Shown: piece by piece, positions 1 to 5,694 of the stretch | Layout of the letters: every line of letters starts with the position of its first letter | Numbering within the stretch: the stretch's first letter is position 1 | NCBI GenBank assembly: GCA_009776905.1 | Contig: WRMX01000132.1 | Location: 1 to 7,346 of the forward strand | DNA: 7,346 bases | Origin: Oscillospiraceae bacterium | GTDB lineage: Bacteria > Bacillota > Clostridia > Oscillospirales > Oscillospiraceae | Direction of reading: 5' to 3' | Translations under genes and position numbers: made by a program | Notes under the pieces: model-generated | Databases searched by the model: none | The model's input: only the letters and a program-made list of their open reading frames with translations | Told to the model about the DNA's origin: nothing

Positions 1-3
1 GGT

Positions 4-120
4 GCGCAGCGTAGCTGCGTGAGGGACAAGCGAGTAGAGCGAATTCATTTCGCTCGTAAGCGAGCTGTCCCGATGGGTTGTGGGCGCAGCCCACGTTAGT
101 GGTCGTGGAACGGGGGAACC
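4..120. repeat. Multi-hairpin non-coding block downstream of thrC
   Basis: No gene is visible in positions 1-170. The first 120 bases are packed with inverted repeats. CGCAGC/GCTGCG (5-10 and 14-19) has a 3-nt loop. GGGACA/TGTCCC (23-28 and 66-71) encloses a GAGCGAA/TTCGCTC hairpin (37-43 and 49-55). GTGGGC/GCCCAC (80-85 and 89-94) shares bases 91-94 with a competing CCAC/GTGG hairpin (91-94 and 99-102). The word AAGCGAG occurs twice (28-34 and 58-64). The block lies 3' of thrC on the minus strand and has no T-run, so it is not a standard intrinsic terminator. It could be a dispersed palindromic repeat, a structured 3' UTR or an RNA that continues beyond the window. The pairings are read directly; the role is unknown. 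Confidence 0.5.
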
Positions 121-170
121 GTCGCCATGTTTAGATTTCACCGCGAAAACCGCATCCCTGTTTCAGCGCG

Positions 171-1778
171 CTAACGATTGCTAACGTCAATGAACCTCTG
201 CACCGCGTTTTTCATTTCATCCTTAGGGACGGAATCGGTGAAACGCGGTGCCCTCATGTGCAAATCCCTCAAAGGCGCCGGAACGCCGCAACCGGTTTCA
301 TCTGCAAGGCGATTTACGCTATCCATGCCATTTCCGGAGAGCTCATAACCAAGCGCAGAAAGGACGCTGTCGCTGAACTTAAACGGGCTGGCCGTCGAAA
401 CGACGACCGTAGGGCTCCCGTCGCCCGTGTCCGCGCGGTAATCGCGCAGGGCCTTGTACGCCACGGCCGTATGCGTGTCTATCAGGTAGCCATGCTCGCG
501 GAAAACGCCGTCAATCGTCGACGCAGTCTCCGCTTCGGAGCATCGGCCCGAAGCAAACATTCCCGTTATGGCATCGCGGACGTCGGAAGGCACGGCGTAG
601 CGTCCCGTTTTCGACAAATCGGACATATACGCCGCAATCGCGCCGCCGTCCTTGCCGGAAAGCTCAAACAGCAGCCTCTCCAGGTTGCTGGAAACAAGAA
701 TGTCCATCGATGGCGATGCGGTCGTATAAAAAGGCCTGTTTTTGTCATATACGCCCGTTTCGATGAAATCCGCGAGCACGTCGTTTTTATTTGACGCGCA
801 TATCAGCTTTTTAATGGGAAGACCGATTTTCATCGCGTAATATCCTGCGAGAATGTTGCCGAAATTCCCCGTAGGCACGCAGAAATTGATCGATTCGCCC
901 AGCTTGATCGCTCCGCTCGTCAATAAGTCGCAATAAGCCGAAACATAGTACGCGATCTGCGGAACCAATCTGCCCCAATTAATCGAATTCGCCGAAGACA
1001 GGAAACAGCCGCGCACATCAAGCTCCGCGTTGAACGCTTCATCGGAAAAAATCGACTTGACGCCGGTTTGCGCGTCGTCAAAATTCCCTTCAACGGCAAC
1101 GACATTGACGTTTGCGCCCTTTTGGGTGATCATTTGCAGCTTTTGCACGTCAGAGACGCCATCTCGCGGGTAAAAGACCATTATCTTTGTGCCTGCGACG
1201 TCGCAAAAACCTTCGAGCGCCGCCTTACCGGTGTCGCCCGACGTCGCGACGAGTATGCAGACGTCACGTGTCTCGTTTGTTTTCCGCAGCGAGGCAATCA
1301 TCAAGCGCGGCAGCATTTGCAGCGCCATATCTTTGAACGCGCTTGTCGGGCCGTGCCACAGCTCCAGGAAGTGCGTGCTGCTATCGAGGCGGTGCAATGG
1401 AGCTATTTGAGGATGGTCGAAGCCGGACGCGATCTGCGCTTGGTCGAAGCCGGGCGCGATCTGCGCTTGGTCGAAGCCGGGCGCGATTTGCGCTTGGTCG
1501 AAGCCGGGCGCGATTTGCGCTTGGTCGAAGCCGGGCGCGCTATATGCCTCGCGTGTGTAATCATTCAGTTCCTCGCTTGTGAAATCATCAAGGAACAAGC
1601 CGAGGATGGCGGCCGCGCGGCCGCTGTAAGGCTCTGATGCGAGCCGCTCAATTTCGTTGAGCGATACCCATGGCAAGGACTCAGGCAGATACAGCCCCCC
1701 GTCGCTCGACAGCCCTGTTGCGATTGCTTCGGCAGCGGTGATCTTTCCACCGCCCCCCCTTGTGCTATGATAAAACAT
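171..1778 (-). CDS. thrC: Threonine synthase with an internal nonapeptide repeat
   Basis: This PLP-dependent cytosolic enzyme converts O-phospho-L-homoserine and water to L-threonine and phosphate, the last step of threonine synthesis. The N-terminal domain starts MFYHSTRG and has the family's GLSSDGGLYLP stretch near residues 22-32. The PLP-binding lysine is K149 in HGPTSAFKD. Further family signatures are ATSGDTGKAA (179-188), SANSINWGR (262-270) and PTGNFGN (302-308). The ATG at 1778 is the first possible start, because an in-frame stop lies just upstream. A GGAGGA Shine-Dalgarno sits about 12 nt before it, slightly far. At 535 residues it is longer than the family norm, partly because residues 81-125 hold five nonapeptide units: four APGFDQAQI and one ASGFDHPQI. 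Only the last unit resembles the ordinary family sequence between the N-terminal domain and the FLELWHGPT motif. It is the last minus-strand gene, about 140 bp after yraN. Confidence 0.97.
   Translation of the reverse strand: MFYHSTRGGGGKITAAEAIATGLSSDGGLYLPESLPWVSLNEIERLASEPYSGRAAAILGLFLDDFTSEELNDYTREAYSAPGFDQAQIAPGFDQAQIAPGFDQAQIAPGFDQAQIASGFDHPQIAPLHRLDSSTHFLELWHGPTSAFKDMALQMLPRLMIASLRKTNETRDVCILVATSGDTGKAALEGFCDVAGTKIMVFYPRDGVSDVQKLQMITQKGANVNVVAVEGNFDDAQTGVKSIFSDEAFNAELDVRGCFLSSANSINWGRLVPQIAYYVSAYCDLLTSGAIKLGESINFCVPTGNFGNILAGYYAMKIGLPIKKLICASNKNDVLADFIETGVYDKNRPFYTTASPSMDILVSSNLERLLFELSGKDGGAIAAYMSDLSKTGRYAVPSDVRDAITGMFASGRCSEAETASTIDGVFREHGYLIDTHTAVAYKALRDYRADTGDGSPTVVVSTASPFKFSDSVLSALGYELSGNGMDSVNRLADETGCGVPAPLRDLHMRAPRFTDSVPKDEMKNAVQRFIDVSNR
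1414..1539. repeat. 27-bp tandem repeat inside thrC, about 4.7 copies
   Basis: Copies lie at 1414-1440, 1441-1467, 1468-1494, 1495-1521 and a partial one at 1522-1539. Each plus-strand unit begins TGGTCGAAGCCGG. The copies are nearly identical. The first has A instead of G at one site (CCGGACGC versus CCGGGCGC), and the first two carry GATCTG where the next two carry GATTTG. Read on the minus strand, the unit encodes APGFDQAQI. As 27 is divisible by three, gain or loss of copies keeps thrC in frame. The sharing of variants by adjacent copies fits stepwise duplication by slippage or unequal exchange (inference). Confidence 0.97.
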
Positions 1779-1790
1779 GGCCGGTTATTT

Positions 1791-1797
1791 TCCTCCT
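1791..1797 (-). promoter_or_regulatory. Ribosome binding site of thrC
   Basis: Reading the minus strand, GAGGAGGA precedes the thrC ATG by about 12 nt. The complementarity to the 16S 3' end is strong, but the spacing is on the long side. No in-frame alternative start lies between them, because the second codon upstream of GCC-ATG is TAA. Confidence 0.7.
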
Positions 1798-1840
1798 CGT
1801 GTGTTTTTGATCATATATTTCCGCCTCGTCCTCCAACTAT

Positions 1841-1893
1841 GTCATTCCGAGCGTAGCGACTATGATATTCTGAGCGTAGCGAAGAATCTTTCG
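1841..1893. repeat. Two degenerate copies of a GTCATTCTGAGCGNAGCGAAGAATCT-like element
   Basis: GTCATTCCGAGCGTAGCGA (1841-1859) is followed by ATATTCTGAGCGTAGCGA (1865-1882), which continues into AGAATCTTTCG (1883-1893). The second copy can fold through ATTCT/AGAAT around a GC-rich core. Short elements of this form recur between genes in many bacterial genomes (recollection, not a search). It lies in the 140-bp gap between the yraN stop and the thrC start. A related copy sits on the other side of yraN. Confidence 0.65.
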
Positions 1894-1919
1894 TTTCACT
1901 ATCGTGCATGAAGGTGTCG

Positions 1920-2297
1920 CTAAAACGCATTCTCAATGTGGAAAATCTCAGGCGAATGGACCTCATCGGGCGCATATATCTCAATCACATCAAAACGTGG
2001 CTGCAAGGCAGTCTTATGGCTTGCAAGCCAAAGGCTCGCGGTCTTGCGGATTTTCCCCTGCTTGGACATGCTGACAAATTCTCGAGCATATGCGAAACTC
2101 GCGCTCTTGCGCAGCTTCACTTCCACAAAAACGACATATTCGCGGTTTTTGGCAATCAAATCGATTTCGCCAAAACGGGTTCGCCAACCGGAGGCAACGA
2201 TTGCAAAGCCTTTATCTTTTAGGAATTTCATTGCAATGCTTTCGCCCCATTTTCCGCGTTCGCGCGTATTTGTTTGAGGCGCTTCCGACTCCGCCAT
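1920..2297 (-). CDS. yraN: YraN/UPF0102 family endonuclease-like protein
   Basis: This is a small (125-residue) protein of the YraN family, which has a PD-(D/E)XK nuclease fold resembling Holliday-junction resolvases; its cellular role is poorly defined. Visible hallmarks are GES near residues 18-20, RFGEIDLIA (41-49) with the predicted metal-binding aspartate D46, and FVEVKLR (57-63) with E59 and K61. A lysine/arginine-rich segment (KQGKIRK, 79-85) and RFDVIEI (101-107) follow. The length is normal for the family and all core residues are present. The ATG at 2297 follows a modest GGAG at 2303-2306. It lies downstream of rnhB with an 82-bp gap, the order commonly found in Firmicutes, and is probably in the lepB-rbgA-rnhB transcript. 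Family assignment is secure; DNA cleavage activity is only inferred from the fold. Confidence 0.92.
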   Translation of the reverse strand: MAESEAPQTNTRERGKWGESIAMKFLKDKGFAIVASGWRTRFGEIDLIAKNREYVVFVEVKLRKSASFAYAREFVSMSKQGKIRKTASLWLASHKTALQPRFDVIEIYAPDEVHSPEIFHIENAF

Positions 2298-2327
2298 AAA
2301 TACTCCAATCCGCTATCTGTAATCACT

Positions 2328-2364
2328 GTCATTCTGCAATCGCCCGCAACCGAAGAATCTTTCG
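2328..2364. repeat. Further degenerate copy of the GTCATTCTG...GAAGAATCTTTCG element
   Basis: GTCATTCTG (2328-2336) and GAAGAATCTTTCG (2352-2364) bracket a diverged centre. The right half is identical to the sequence at 1881-1893 on the far side of yraN. The element fills most of the 82-bp gap between the rnhB stop and the yraN start. The match to the other copy is read directly; the shared origin is inferred. Confidence 0.55.
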
Positions 2365-2379
2365 CACCAATCCCTACAA

Positions 2380-2979
2380 CTATAATCCCTTCAAAAACGA
2401 CCTCCTGTGGACCTCCGAAGGACCGAACTCACGCAACATATTGTAATGCAACCTAGTGCCATATCCCTTGTGCCGCTCAAATCCGTATTGCGGAAAAACC
2501 TTCGCCAGCTCCAGCATAAACCTATCCCTGCTGACCTTTGCCAGAATCGAAGCGGCGGCAATTGAAGCGGATTTCCCATCGCCACCGACGACGCAAACGC
2601 TGTTTACGCAAATGCCTTTATTGCGGTTTCCGTCAATAATCGCAATGTCAGGCGGAAGGCACAGCATATCAATCGCCCGATTCATCGCCAGATATGTCGC
2701 GTTCAGAATATTGAGCGAATCAATCTCGTCATGCCCCGCGGACGCGATCCCATATGCGACGGCCTTTGCCGTAATTTCGTCGAAAAGCCTATCGCGAGTC
2801 CGTTCAGAGAGCTTTTTTGAATCATCGAGGCCGATGAACTCCTCGCCGATCGGCAATATGACGGCGGCCGCATAAACGGGCCCTGCAAGAGGACCGCGCC
2901 CTGCCTCATCAACGCCACAGATAGCCGTATATCCATCTGCTGCAAGCCCGCGCTCAATTGTCCACAGATCATGCACCAT
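2380..2979 (-). CDS. rnhB: Ribonuclease HII
   Basis: RNase HII cleaves the RNA strand of RNA-DNA hybrids and nicks 5' of single ribonucleotides in DNA, starting ribonucleotide excision repair. The diagnostic GVDEAGRGPLAGP motif is at residues 22-34, with catalytic D24 and E25. DDSKKLSE follows at 52-59. The third acidic residue is D116 in AIIDGN, and the fourth is D134 in GGDGKSASIAAASILAKV. The C-terminal substrate-binding KGYGT lies at 171-175. The catalytic set is complete and the length (199 aa) is typical. I place the start at the ATG at 2979, about 7 nt after a weak GGGG (2987-2990). A TTG one codon upstream is also possible. The gene sits between rbgA and yraN, as in many Firmicutes. 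Confidence 0.97.
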   Translation of the reverse strand: MVHDLWTIERGLAADGYTAICGVDEAGRGPLAGPVYAAAVILPIGEEFIGLDDSKKLSERTRDRLFDEITAKAVAYGIASAGHDEIDSLNILNATYLAMNRAIDMLCLPPDIAIIDGNRNKGICVNSVCVVGGDGKSASIAAASILAKVSRDRFMLELAKVFPQYGFERHKGYGTRLHYNMLREFGPSEVHRRSFLKGL

Positions 2980-3002
2980 CAAACAACCCCAACATCAGCC
3001 AA

Positions 3003-3091
3003 ACGTGGACGCTCGCTCTTGTTGCTGCGCCTGTCTCAGACGTGGACGCTCGCCCTTGTTGCTGCTCCTGTTACTACTAATACGCTCGCCC
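3003..3091. repeat. 37-bp-period intergenic tandem repeat, about 2.3 copies
   Basis: A 32-base segment starting ACGTGGACGCTCGC at 3003-3034 recurs at 3040-3071 with two mismatches. A third partial copy, ACGCTCGCCC, lies at 3082-3091. It fills most of the 134-bp gap between the rbgA stop and the rnhB start. The 37-bp period is not a multiple of three, and I see no coding potential here. No promoter or terminator is evident. Confidence 0.85.
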
Positions 3092-3113
3092 CTAAAGAGG
3101 CCGATGCCTAACA

Positions 3114-4010
3114 TCATCCCTGCGGCGCACGCTCGAGCGTGATCCTGCCGAGCTTCCCTCCCCTGAATTCATCGAGCAAAACGGTGGCCATTCGCAGTAA
3201 ATCAAACTCACCTCCGGAAACAAGAAACCCTCTGTTCTTCGCCGCCGCCGCTAATAAATCAAAACCGGTATCGCCCTGCCCCGCAACGCTTCCGCCCTGC
3301 CCAGCAACGCTTCCGCCCTGCCCCGCAAACACTTTGTACCTGTCGGCTATGCTCTGCGGATAAAGGACCGAAAGCCGCATTAGCAGATTCGCGCCCAATG
3401 TCTCCGTGTCCATGATTTCATCGCGTATTGCGCCGGTGAACGCCAAGTTCTCCGCAACCGTCCTGTCTTCAAACTTCGGCCATAAAATGCCGGGAGTGTC
3501 CATCAGCTCCAGCCGGCTGTCGACGCTGATCCACTGCTTGCCCCTCGTGACGCCCGGGCGGTCCGATGTCGCGGCCGCCTTTCTTTTTGCGACCCGGTTT
3601 ATGAAGGACGACTTGCCGACATTCGGAATGCCGGCAACAAGCAACCTGAGCTTCCTGCCCGCCTGCCCTCGCTCCGCATAACGCTCAAGCTTGTCAGCAA
3701 GCACGGCATTGACGACCGCGGAAAGACCCGCGACGCCCTTTCCGCTTTTGCTGTCCGTCTCGAGGACCGCAGCGCCGGCCCCGGCGAAATACCCGCGCCA
3801 CGCAGCCGTCAATGCAGGATCGGCCTGGTCCACCCTGTTGAGGACGATGATCCTCGGCCTGCCGCCGGAAATCTCATCCATGTCCGGGTTTCGGCTGGAA
3901 TAAGGGATGCGCGCATCGACGATCTCGCAGACAGCGTCGACCAATTTGATGCTGTCTGCAATCATCCTGCGCGCTTTCGTCATATGTCCCGGAAACCATT
4001 GAATTGTCAT
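3114..4010 (-). CDS. rbgA: Ribosome biogenesis GTPase RbgA/YlqF with short internal repeat
   Basis: RbgA is a circularly permuted GTPase needed for late 50S assembly in Bacillus subtilis, where it binds the immature large subunit. The protein starts MTIQWFPGHMTKARR, the family's hallmark, which fixes the start at 4010; longer in-frame starts would only add a nonconserved tail. The permuted motif order is visible: G4-like LNRVD (57-61), G5-like TDSKSGKG (85-92), G1 GIPNVGKSS (127-135), G2 region PGVTRGKQW (152-160) and G3 DTPG (171-174). The G4 motif has Arg where NKxD is usual. The C-terminal RNA-binding region (about 200-298) contains a repeat at about 229-246, AGQGGSV in tandem, within a normally short variable link. 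The start lies 16 bp after the lepB stop with no clear Shine-Dalgarno apart from AAGAAG close to the ATG, so translation may be coupled to lepB. Confidence 0.95.
   Translation of the reverse strand: MTIQWFPGHMTKARRMIADSIKLVDAVCEIVDARIPYSSRNPDMDEISGGRPRIIVLNRVDQADPALTAAWRGYFAGAGAAVLETDSKSGKGVAGLSAVVNAVLADKLERYAERGQAGRKLRLLVAGIPNVGKSSFINRVAKRKAAATSDRPGVTRGKQWISVDSRLELMDTPGILWPKFEDRTVAENLAFTGAIRDEIMDTETLGANLLMRLSVLYPQSIADRYKVFAGQGGSVAGQGGSVAGQGDTGFDLLAAAAKNRGFLVSGGEFDLLRMATVLLDEFRGGKLGRITLERAPQG
3273..3328. repeat. 21-bp tandem repeat inside rbgA, about 2.7 copies
   Basis: Plus-strand units beginning GCCCTGCCC lie at 3273-3293, 3294-3314 and, in part, 3315-3328. The first two differ by a single base (CCCCGC versus CCCAGC). 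The minus strand encodes tandem AGQGGSV followed by AGQGDTG. The period is a multiple of three, so copy number changes are tolerated in frame. Confidence 0.95.
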
Positions 4011-4026
4011 TTCTTCTTGCATAAAG

Positions 4027-4977
4027 CTATCTATACACGAGCCCGAATCGGCTCCAGTCGCGCGTCGTGCTGCCATCGATTCCCGGTATCATCAGCAGCA
4101 AAACTTTGCCGAGCACATACCTTGTGTCGACCATTCCGACCCGCGAATCGCGGCTGTCGGCGGAATTGTTCCTGTTGTCGCCCATCACGAATATATGCCC
4201 CTTAGGGACAGTGACCGGCCCCGTAAAGTTCAACCTGTTGTATGTGGGCGCGTTGATGTATGGCTCATATTGCACGACGCCATCGACGAATACATCGCCG
4301 GTGTCGAAGTTTATGTCGATGGTCTGCCCTTCCGTGGCAATGACGCGCTTCACGAGCGGCGTGTTGTTAAACGCGTCGGTCGGAGGGCGGAAAATGATTA
4401 TGTCGCCGTTTTTCGGCGTATAGAAAAAGTTGGATATGACTACCCTGTCGTTGGATTGCAGCGTCTGGAGCATGGAATGCCCCTCGACGCCGATCGTCCT
4501 ACCGAAAAACACAAACACGAATATGGCGCATACGACAGCGGAGACGATGCATTGCATCCAGTCAAAAAGCTCCATTTTTGCCTTGCTTTTCTTTTCCTCG
4601 GCATCTTCGTCGTTTGTTTCCGTTTTTTTATCAGACTTTTTGCCGTCGGCATCGCCCGCAGAGCCGCCTGCCGCATCATCTGCAGCGGTATCGGATTCAG
4701 CGGCATCGGACGCAGCTCCGGCAACGTCGGACGCGGCAGCATCGGACGCAGCTCCGGCAACGTCGGACGCGGCAGTATCAGCAGCGCCGGCGGCATCAGG
4801 TGCTGCATCGGACGTATCGCCGGCATCATCGGACGCAGCGCCATCAGCGGTGGCATCAACAGCGCCGGTAGCATCGGAAGCACCATCAGCGGCATCGGTA
4901 GCATCATCATCAGCGGCGGCATCAGCACTGCCGATAGCTTTTTCTTTATCACCAGCCGCTGTTTTCTTTCTTAACAT
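4027..4977 (-). CDS. lepB: Signal peptidase I with a long Ala/Asp/Ser-rich N-terminal extension
   Basis: Type I signal peptidase removes signal peptides from exported proteins outside the membrane, using a Ser/Lys dyad. With the start at 4977 the protein has 316 residues. One membrane segment spans about 140-160. Catalytic Ser168 is in VEGHSML, Lys210 in LVKRVIATEGQ, and the conserved MGDNRNNSADSRDSR box is at 265-279. Everything from about residue 135 looks normal. Before the membrane segment lies an unusual extension of about 110 residues, almost all Ala, Asp, Ser, Gly and Thr, then a charged K/E stretch (113-134). It should be cytoplasmic. I chose the ATG at 4977 because AGGGGTGATC lies about 6 nt before it; ATG 4998 and TTG 5001 upstream have no comparable site. 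It is preceded by the rplS terminator and a likely promoter of its own, and leads the lepB-rbgA-rnhB-yraN run. Confidence 0.95.
   Translation of the reverse strand: MLRKKTAAGDKEKAIGSADAAADDDATDAADGASDATGAVDATADGAASDDAGDTSDAAPDAAGAADTAASDVAGAASDAAASDVAGAASDAAESDTAADDAAGGSAGDADGKKSDKKTETNDEDAEEKKSKAKMELFDWMQCIVSAVVCAIFVFVFFGRTIGVEGHSMLQTLQSNDRVVISNFFYTPKNGDIIIFRPPTDAFNNTPLVKRVIATEGQTIDINFDTGDVFVDGVVQYEPYINAPTYNRLNFTGPVTVPKGHIFVMGDNRNNSADSRDSRVGMVDTRYVLGKVLLLMIPGIDGSTTRDWSRFGLVYR
4705..4775. repeat. 36-bp tandem duplication within the lepB extension
   Basis: The 36-bp unit starting ATCGGACGCAGCTCCGG at 4705-4740 is repeated at 4741-4775, differing only at the last base. On the minus strand it encodes a 12-residue unit of the type SDVAGAASDAAA. 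Degenerate GGCATCGGA/GGCATCAG-like words continue to about 4930, so the whole extension looks like an older, decayed repeat array. Confidence 0.93.
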
Positions 4978-4982
4978 CCGCA

Positions 4983-4992
4983 GATCACCCCT
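4983..4992 (-). promoter_or_regulatory. Ribosome binding site of lepB
   Basis: On the minus strand AGGGGTGATC is a near-perfect anti-16S match, with one mismatch from AGGAGGTGATC-type sites. It ends about 5 nt before the ATG at 4977. It lies inside the longer open frame, so it argues against the upstream ATG at 4998 and TTG at 5001. Confidence 0.8.
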
Positions 4993-5079
4993 AAACATCA
5001 ATAACCAATCAAATAATCAACAAACAACCATATTGTCTGCTACGAAGCTCACGCAGAATTCCGCAACCAACATGCAAGC

Positions 5080-5108
5080 ATTATACACGCAAAACAGCAA
5101 GAAAAAAA
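5080..5108 (-). promoter_or_regulatory. Probable promoter of lepB
   Basis: A perfect TATAAT on the minus strand (5080-5085) lies about 100 bp before the lepB ATG and just after the rplS terminator. The -35 position falls in the terminator T-run (TTTTTT) and is a poor match. The -10 is clear and the promoter assignment is inferred. The initiation region contains the palindrome ATGCTTGCAT, also found at the rplS promoter. Confidence 0.5.
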
Positions 5109-5128
5109 GGGGGGTGAACCCCTTTTTT
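5102..5128 (-). terminator. Rho-independent terminator of rplS
   Basis: Reading the minus strand, six A and GGGG are followed by TTCACC, then CCCC and at least six T. This gives a stem with a G/C core, a short loop and a terminal U-run. It lies about 86 bp after the rplS stop. The A/T tracts make it symmetrical, but no plus-strand gene ends here. Confidence 0.85.
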
Positions 5129-5213
5129 CATGATACCATGTCATGCGGTTCCGGAGCAGCCGGGAGCAAGACAAGATACATAAAATCCATATATGACGAT
5201 CGCGCAGCAATCA

Positions 5214-5555
5214 TCATATCCTCTCCTTGACCTTTGCCCTTTTGCCAACCCTGCCCCTGAGGTAATAGAGCTTCGCCCTGCGGACCTTGCCGCGTCTGAC
5301 GGTCTCGACAGAAACAATTGACGGAGAATGGACGGGGAAAACTTTTTCGCATCCGACATTATATGAAATTCGCCTGACGGTGATGGTCTCGTTGATGCCG
5401 CCATGCTTCTTGGCAATAATCGTGCCCTCGAATGCTTGGTTTCTCTCGCGGTTGCCTTCTTTGACGCGCACGGTGACCCTTACGGTGTCGCCTACTTTCA
5501 TTGACGGCAGCTCCGGCTTAAGGTATTGGTCGCTGAGCGCCTTGACTAAATCCAT
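5214..5555 (-). CDS. rplS: 50S ribosomal protein L19
   Basis: L19 is a large-subunit protein located near the 30S-50S interface. The protein is 113 residues, the normal size. Recognisable family stretches are PSMKVGDTVRVTVRVKEG (17-34), RERNQAFEGTIIAKK and the conserved ISYNVGCEKVFPVHSP. The basic C-terminal region RRGKVRRAKLYYLRGRVGK is also typical. The ATG at 5555 follows a strong GGGAGGA (5563-5569) at about 7 nt. The gene appears monocistronic, with its own promoter at about 5666-5694 and a terminator at 5102-5128. In many Firmicutes rplS follows trmD; here the upstream neighbour is instead a divergent rhomboid-like gene. Confidence 0.98.
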   Translation of the reverse strand: MDLVKALSDQYLKPELPSMKVGDTVRVTVRVKEGNRERNQAFEGTIIAKKHGGINETITVRRISYNVGCEKVFPVHSPSIVSVETVRRGKVRRAKLYYLRGRVGKRAKVKERI

Positions 5556-5562
5556 TACATTA

Positions 5563-5569
5563 TCCTCCC
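5563..5569 (-). promoter_or_regulatory. Ribosome binding site of rplS
   Basis: GGGAGGA on the minus strand, about 7 nt from the ATG at 5555, is a near-ideal site. Confidence 0.8.
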
Positions 5570-5660
5570 AAATAGGCGTTCATGCCGCGCATTGGCAGCA
5601 GCGGACCGCCTTAAATCGCATATTACGCGGGACCCGGAAAGTCTCGCATATTGACGCACC
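5570..5660 (-). promoter_or_regulatory. rplS 5' leader, possible regulatory RNA
   Basis: Between the proposed rplS promoter and its Shine-Dalgarno is a leader of about 90-100 nt. The minus-strand RNA can pair GCTGC with GCGGC (one G-U pair) within an outer GGCG/CGCC pairing near 5577-5612. Ribosomal protein leaders, including an L19 leader class in Firmicutes, are known. I cannot tell from reading whether this one belongs to that class. Confidence 0.25.
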
Positions 5661-5665
5661 AAAAG

Positions 5666-5694
5666 ATACTAGCACATACGCCGTCCAAATGCAA
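5666..5694 (-). promoter_or_regulatory. Probable promoter of rplS
   Basis: On the minus strand the -10 is TAGTAT (5666-5671), preceded directly by TGC, so it is an extended -10. A weak -35, TTGCAT (5689-5694), lies 17 bp away. The -35 is part of the palindrome ATGCTTGCAT. Confidence 0.55.

Noticed and set aside
1414..1539. Possible CRISPR array
   Set aside because: Units are contiguous without spacers and lie inside a coding frame that they keep open.
1343..1582. Plus-strand frame with an RSRARFALG repeat
   Set aside because: Another shadow of the same 27-bp repeat in antisense; no family resemblance and no ribosome binding site of note.
1068..1637. Plus-strand open frame with an RDLRLVEAG-type repeat
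   Set aside because: It is antisense to thrC. The 27-bp repeat is stop-free in several frames and so creates long shadow frames; the thrC frame has clear family motifs.
1841..1893. Intrinsic terminator after yraN
   Set aside because: The weak ATTCT/AGAAT stem has no T-run in the minus direction; the sequence is better explained as a dispersed repeat.
4011..4076. Longer RbgA start overlapping lepB
   Set aside because: The family N-terminus begins at MTIQWFPGHM; the extra residues read through the lepB 3' end and show no family features.
4195..4974. Gly/Ser/Ile-rich plus-strand frame opposite lepB
   Set aside because: It mirrors the low-complexity lepB extension; lepB itself has catalytic motifs and a strong ribosome binding site.
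4430..5230. Ala/Ser-rich plus-strand frame running past the lepB start
   Set aside because: It is antisense to lepB and crosses the rplS terminator and lepB promoter; there is no family resemblance.
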